Shown here in pieces: positions 62,568 through 64,000 of a stretch of 64,000 bases of DNA; the first letter of the stretch is position 1; every line of letters starts with the position of its first letter. The DNA lies in contig OY760195.1 of assembly GCA_963663375.1 (NCBI GenBank), positions 2,170,001 to 2,234,000 of the forward strand, in the 5' to 3' direction. Both the position numbers and the translations under genes were made by a program. Below the pieces are notes generated by a model. That model ran no database searches and was not told the DNA's origin. It saw only the letters and a list, made by a program, of their open reading frames with translations. The stretch comes from JAYREN01 sp963663375. Lineage in GTDB: Bacteria > Acidobacteriota > Holophagae > Holophagales > Holophagaceae.

Positions 62568-63230
62568 TCACATCATCAAGTGCGGATCGTCCGTGCGAAC
62601 GAGCAGCATGAACGTGCTGCGACCACAGGTGAACTCCTGGCGGTCGGTCAGTTGGATGGTGCCGAAGATCTGCACGCCATCCACAAAGGTGCCGTTGGTG
62701 GAACCCAGGTCCATGAGCCAGACGGTGCCGTCCGTATGCACGTCCAGTCGACAGTGGCGCCGGGAACACTCGGGATCCTTGGTGAGGATGTCGCCCTCTT
62801 CGCGCCCGATGACGGTCTGCGTGGTGGAAATGGGCCGCACCGTGGAGGCCATGGGGCCCGACAGGAAGGCCAGGCTGAAGTGCATGCCTGGGGGCAGGTT
62901 GTTGCCGAGACCCGCGACAGCCAGCATGGAGTCCCCTCCCTTGCGGGCAGTGGTCTCCCGAGCGGAGGCCAGGGAAACGGTCTCCGTGCCGTCGGGGCCG
63001 GCGGGCAGAGCGGGGGGGGTAGGCAAGGTTGGGGGGACGACCGCGGCGGGCTGGGCCGTCGTGGGACCTGCACTGAAGGCCGGGGGCAGGCCGGGAGGCG
63101 GCAGGGAGGGGTTGGCCACCTCGAAGACGGCGACGCACTTGGGGCAGCGGAAACGCTTGTGGGGGGCGCCCTGAAACCGCGCCTCATCGTACTGGAAGCG
63201 GGCCGAACAGGACGGACAGACGACGATCAT
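62568..63230 (-). CDS. Zinc-ribbon/FHA-domain protein
   Basis: A 220-residue protein: MJ0042-type zinc ribbon (C5, C8, C29, C32) at the N-terminus, a Pro/Ala linker (45-80), then an FHA domain (about 120-215) with the phosphothreonine-binding residues in 'GREEGD', 'CSRRHCRL' and 'LGSTNGTFVDG'. FHA domains bind phospho-Thr proteins, so a Ser/Thr kinase partner is expected but none is in the window. In an operon with the TPR and LolA-like genes. Confidence 0.88.
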   Translation of the reverse strand: MIVVCPSCSARFQYDEARFQGAPHKRFRCPKCVAVFEVANPSLPPPGLPPAFSAGPTTAQPAAVVPPTLPTPPALPAGPDGTETVSLASARETTARKGGDSMLAVAGLGNNLPPGMHFSLAFLSGPMASTVRPISTTQTVIGREEGDILTKDPECSRRHCRLDVHTDGTVWLMDLGSTNGTFVDGVQIFGTIQLTDRQEFTCGRSTFMLLVRTDDPHLMM

Positions 63231-63274
63231 GGATGCCTCGAGCTTGACTGCCGCTAGTTTAGCCTTGCGGAGGG

Positions 63275-63952
63275 CTACTTGCTCTTGCGGGTGGCAAAGA
63301 AACTGAACTCGGACCGAAGGGGCACCCCTGGAGGCACCTTGAAGCCCGTGACGGCGGCGGGAAGGGGCTGATTGACTTGGAGGGGGCCGAGTTCCAGCAG
63401 CCAGGAATCGCCCCCCCGCTCCACCCAGGTGATCTGGCGGGGCAGATAACGCTCCCGGTCGACCCAGATATAGAGGGCCTGGATGCGCTTCTTTAGGCCG
63501 TAGCTGCGAGGGCGAAGGGTGGCCAGGTAGGTGCCCGGAACGTCCTTGTCCTCCCCGATGGTGAGCAGGAAGTAGTCCGAGAGATCGGCGAGCTTTTGGC
63601 CCAGGCCCAGAAACCGGCGGTCGTGGTTGCGGATGATACCGATCTTGAGCCGCTCACCCTGGCCCGCGCCTGGGCTGTACGAGATCAGCTCCTTGGGCGA
63701 CAGGTGGAGGATGAGGTCCTCCGGGGAGGCGAAGCCGAAATGGACGAAGTCCGAACCCTGGAGGTAGAGCATGCCCTTGGTGATGGTGGGGGTCTTCAGC
63801 AGGGAGCGCCGCAGGGTGAGGGTGAAGGGCGCCTGAAGGGTGGTGACCTTGGCCTGGGCTGCATCGAAACGCTCCACCAGTTCCTTGGCCGAGGGAGGTG
63901 CAGGCTGGGCTGCGAGCAGGGGCAGCGCGAGGAGGAGGGCGATCCACTTCAT
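63275..63952 (-). CDS. LolA-like outer-membrane lipoprotein carrier
   Basis: A 225-residue periplasmic protein: short signal peptide (ALLLALPLLAAQ) and a LolA/LolB-type half-barrel ('ELVERFDAAQAKVTTLQAPFTLTLRR', 'GMLYLQGSDFVHFGFASPEDLILHLSPKELISYSPG', 'WVDRERYLPRQITWVERGG'). It would carry lipoproteins or lipids to the outer membrane; similar proteins often accompany acyl-carrier or polyketide clusters. Its ATG overlaps the stop of the upstream gene (TGATG). Confidence 0.82.
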   Translation of the reverse strand: MKWIALLLALPLLAAQPAPPSAKELVERFDAAQAKVTTLQAPFTLTLRRSLLKTPTITKGMLYLQGSDFVHFGFASPEDLILHLSPKELISYSPGAGQGERLKIGIIRNHDRRFLGLGQKLADLSDYFLLTIGEDKDVPGTYLATLRPRSYGLKKRIQALYIWVDRERYLPRQITWVERGGDSWLLELGPLQVNQPLPAAVTGFKVPPGVPLRSEFSFFATRKSK

Positions 63953-64000
63953 CAGAACACCGAGAGGGCGGCGCCCTTCATGGGGCGATCCTGGCCGATC
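63952..64000 (-). CDS. C-terminal end of an unidentified protein, cut by window edge
   Basis: The last 15 codons before TGA (IGQDRPMKGAALSVF) in frame with the overlap to the LolA-like gene. Too short to identify. The TGATG junction means it is the previous gene of the LolA operon. Confidence 0.5.
   Translation of the reverse strand, partial: IGQDRPMKGAALSVF

Overview
The window is the replication-origin region of a high-GC Gram-negative bacterial chromosome. It is densely packed with housekeeping genes, with few gaps and no insertion sequence, prophage, CRISPR array, tRNA or rRNA that I can see. An Acidobacteriota origin, most likely Holophagaceae (Geothrix/Holophaga-like), fits the split glycine decarboxylase, the octaheme cytochrome locus with a DUF3373-like barrel, the GatB-dependent amidation pathway and the overall gene content. 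That assignment is inference; no rRNA is present to confirm it.

The origin core lies at 27.5-47.7 kb. On the minus strand, rpmH-rnpA-yidC-jag-mnmE-gatB-(small membrane protein)-trans-sulfuration enzyme-thiS run away from the origin and end at a bidirectional terminator (27466-27493). On the plus strand, dnaA-dnaN-gyrB-gyrA run the other way and continue with almost no gaps into a membrane protein, a FlK-like thioesterase, an enlarged GlmS-like enzyme and a deoxyhypusine-synthase-like enzyme. Three parS sites (core GTTCCACGTGGAAC) sit at 17.9, 31.5 and 40.3 kb. One is inside mnmE and one overlaps the start codon of gyrA. parA and parB are not in the window. DnaA has an altered DNA-recognition motif, and the only DnaA-box-like sequences seen are imperfect ones between dnaA and dnaN.

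Left part (0-27.5 kb): a patatin lipase, rph and rpiB on the minus strand; a SNF2 helicase/SWIM protein pair, both with AT-hook motifs; ridA; the two-subunit glycine decarboxylase gcvPA/gcvPB; an M2 metallopeptidase. A respiratory locus follows: monoheme cytochrome, outer-membrane barrel, octaheme tetrathionate-reductase-family cytochrome, cytochrome b and an Rrf2 regulator. Then come OsmC, a receiver protein with an Hpt-REC-REC-GGDEF diguanylate cyclase, nrdR, lon, ftsY, ribD and a lipoprotein. The 0.5 kb between lon and ftsY is the only long gap.

Right part (47.7-64 kb): a GNAT/FemAB-like enzyme, glyA, purB, a catalytically dead Asd-like protein paired with a four-cluster ferredoxin, a response regulator, lipA, an orphan Rossmann-fold protein and two tandem KimA-like potassium transporters. 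It ends with a minus-strand operon encoding a LolA-like protein, a zinc-ribbon/FHA protein, a TPR membrane protein and a zinc-ribbon/RDD-like membrane protein.

The genes form recognisable groups: origin firing and segregation (dnaA, dnaN, gyrAB, parS), membrane-protein biogenesis (yidC, jag, ftsY), one-carbon metabolism (gcvPA/PB, glyA, lipA for the lipoyl cofactor), and anaerobic respiration on sulfur or nitrogen oxyanions (the octaheme locus).
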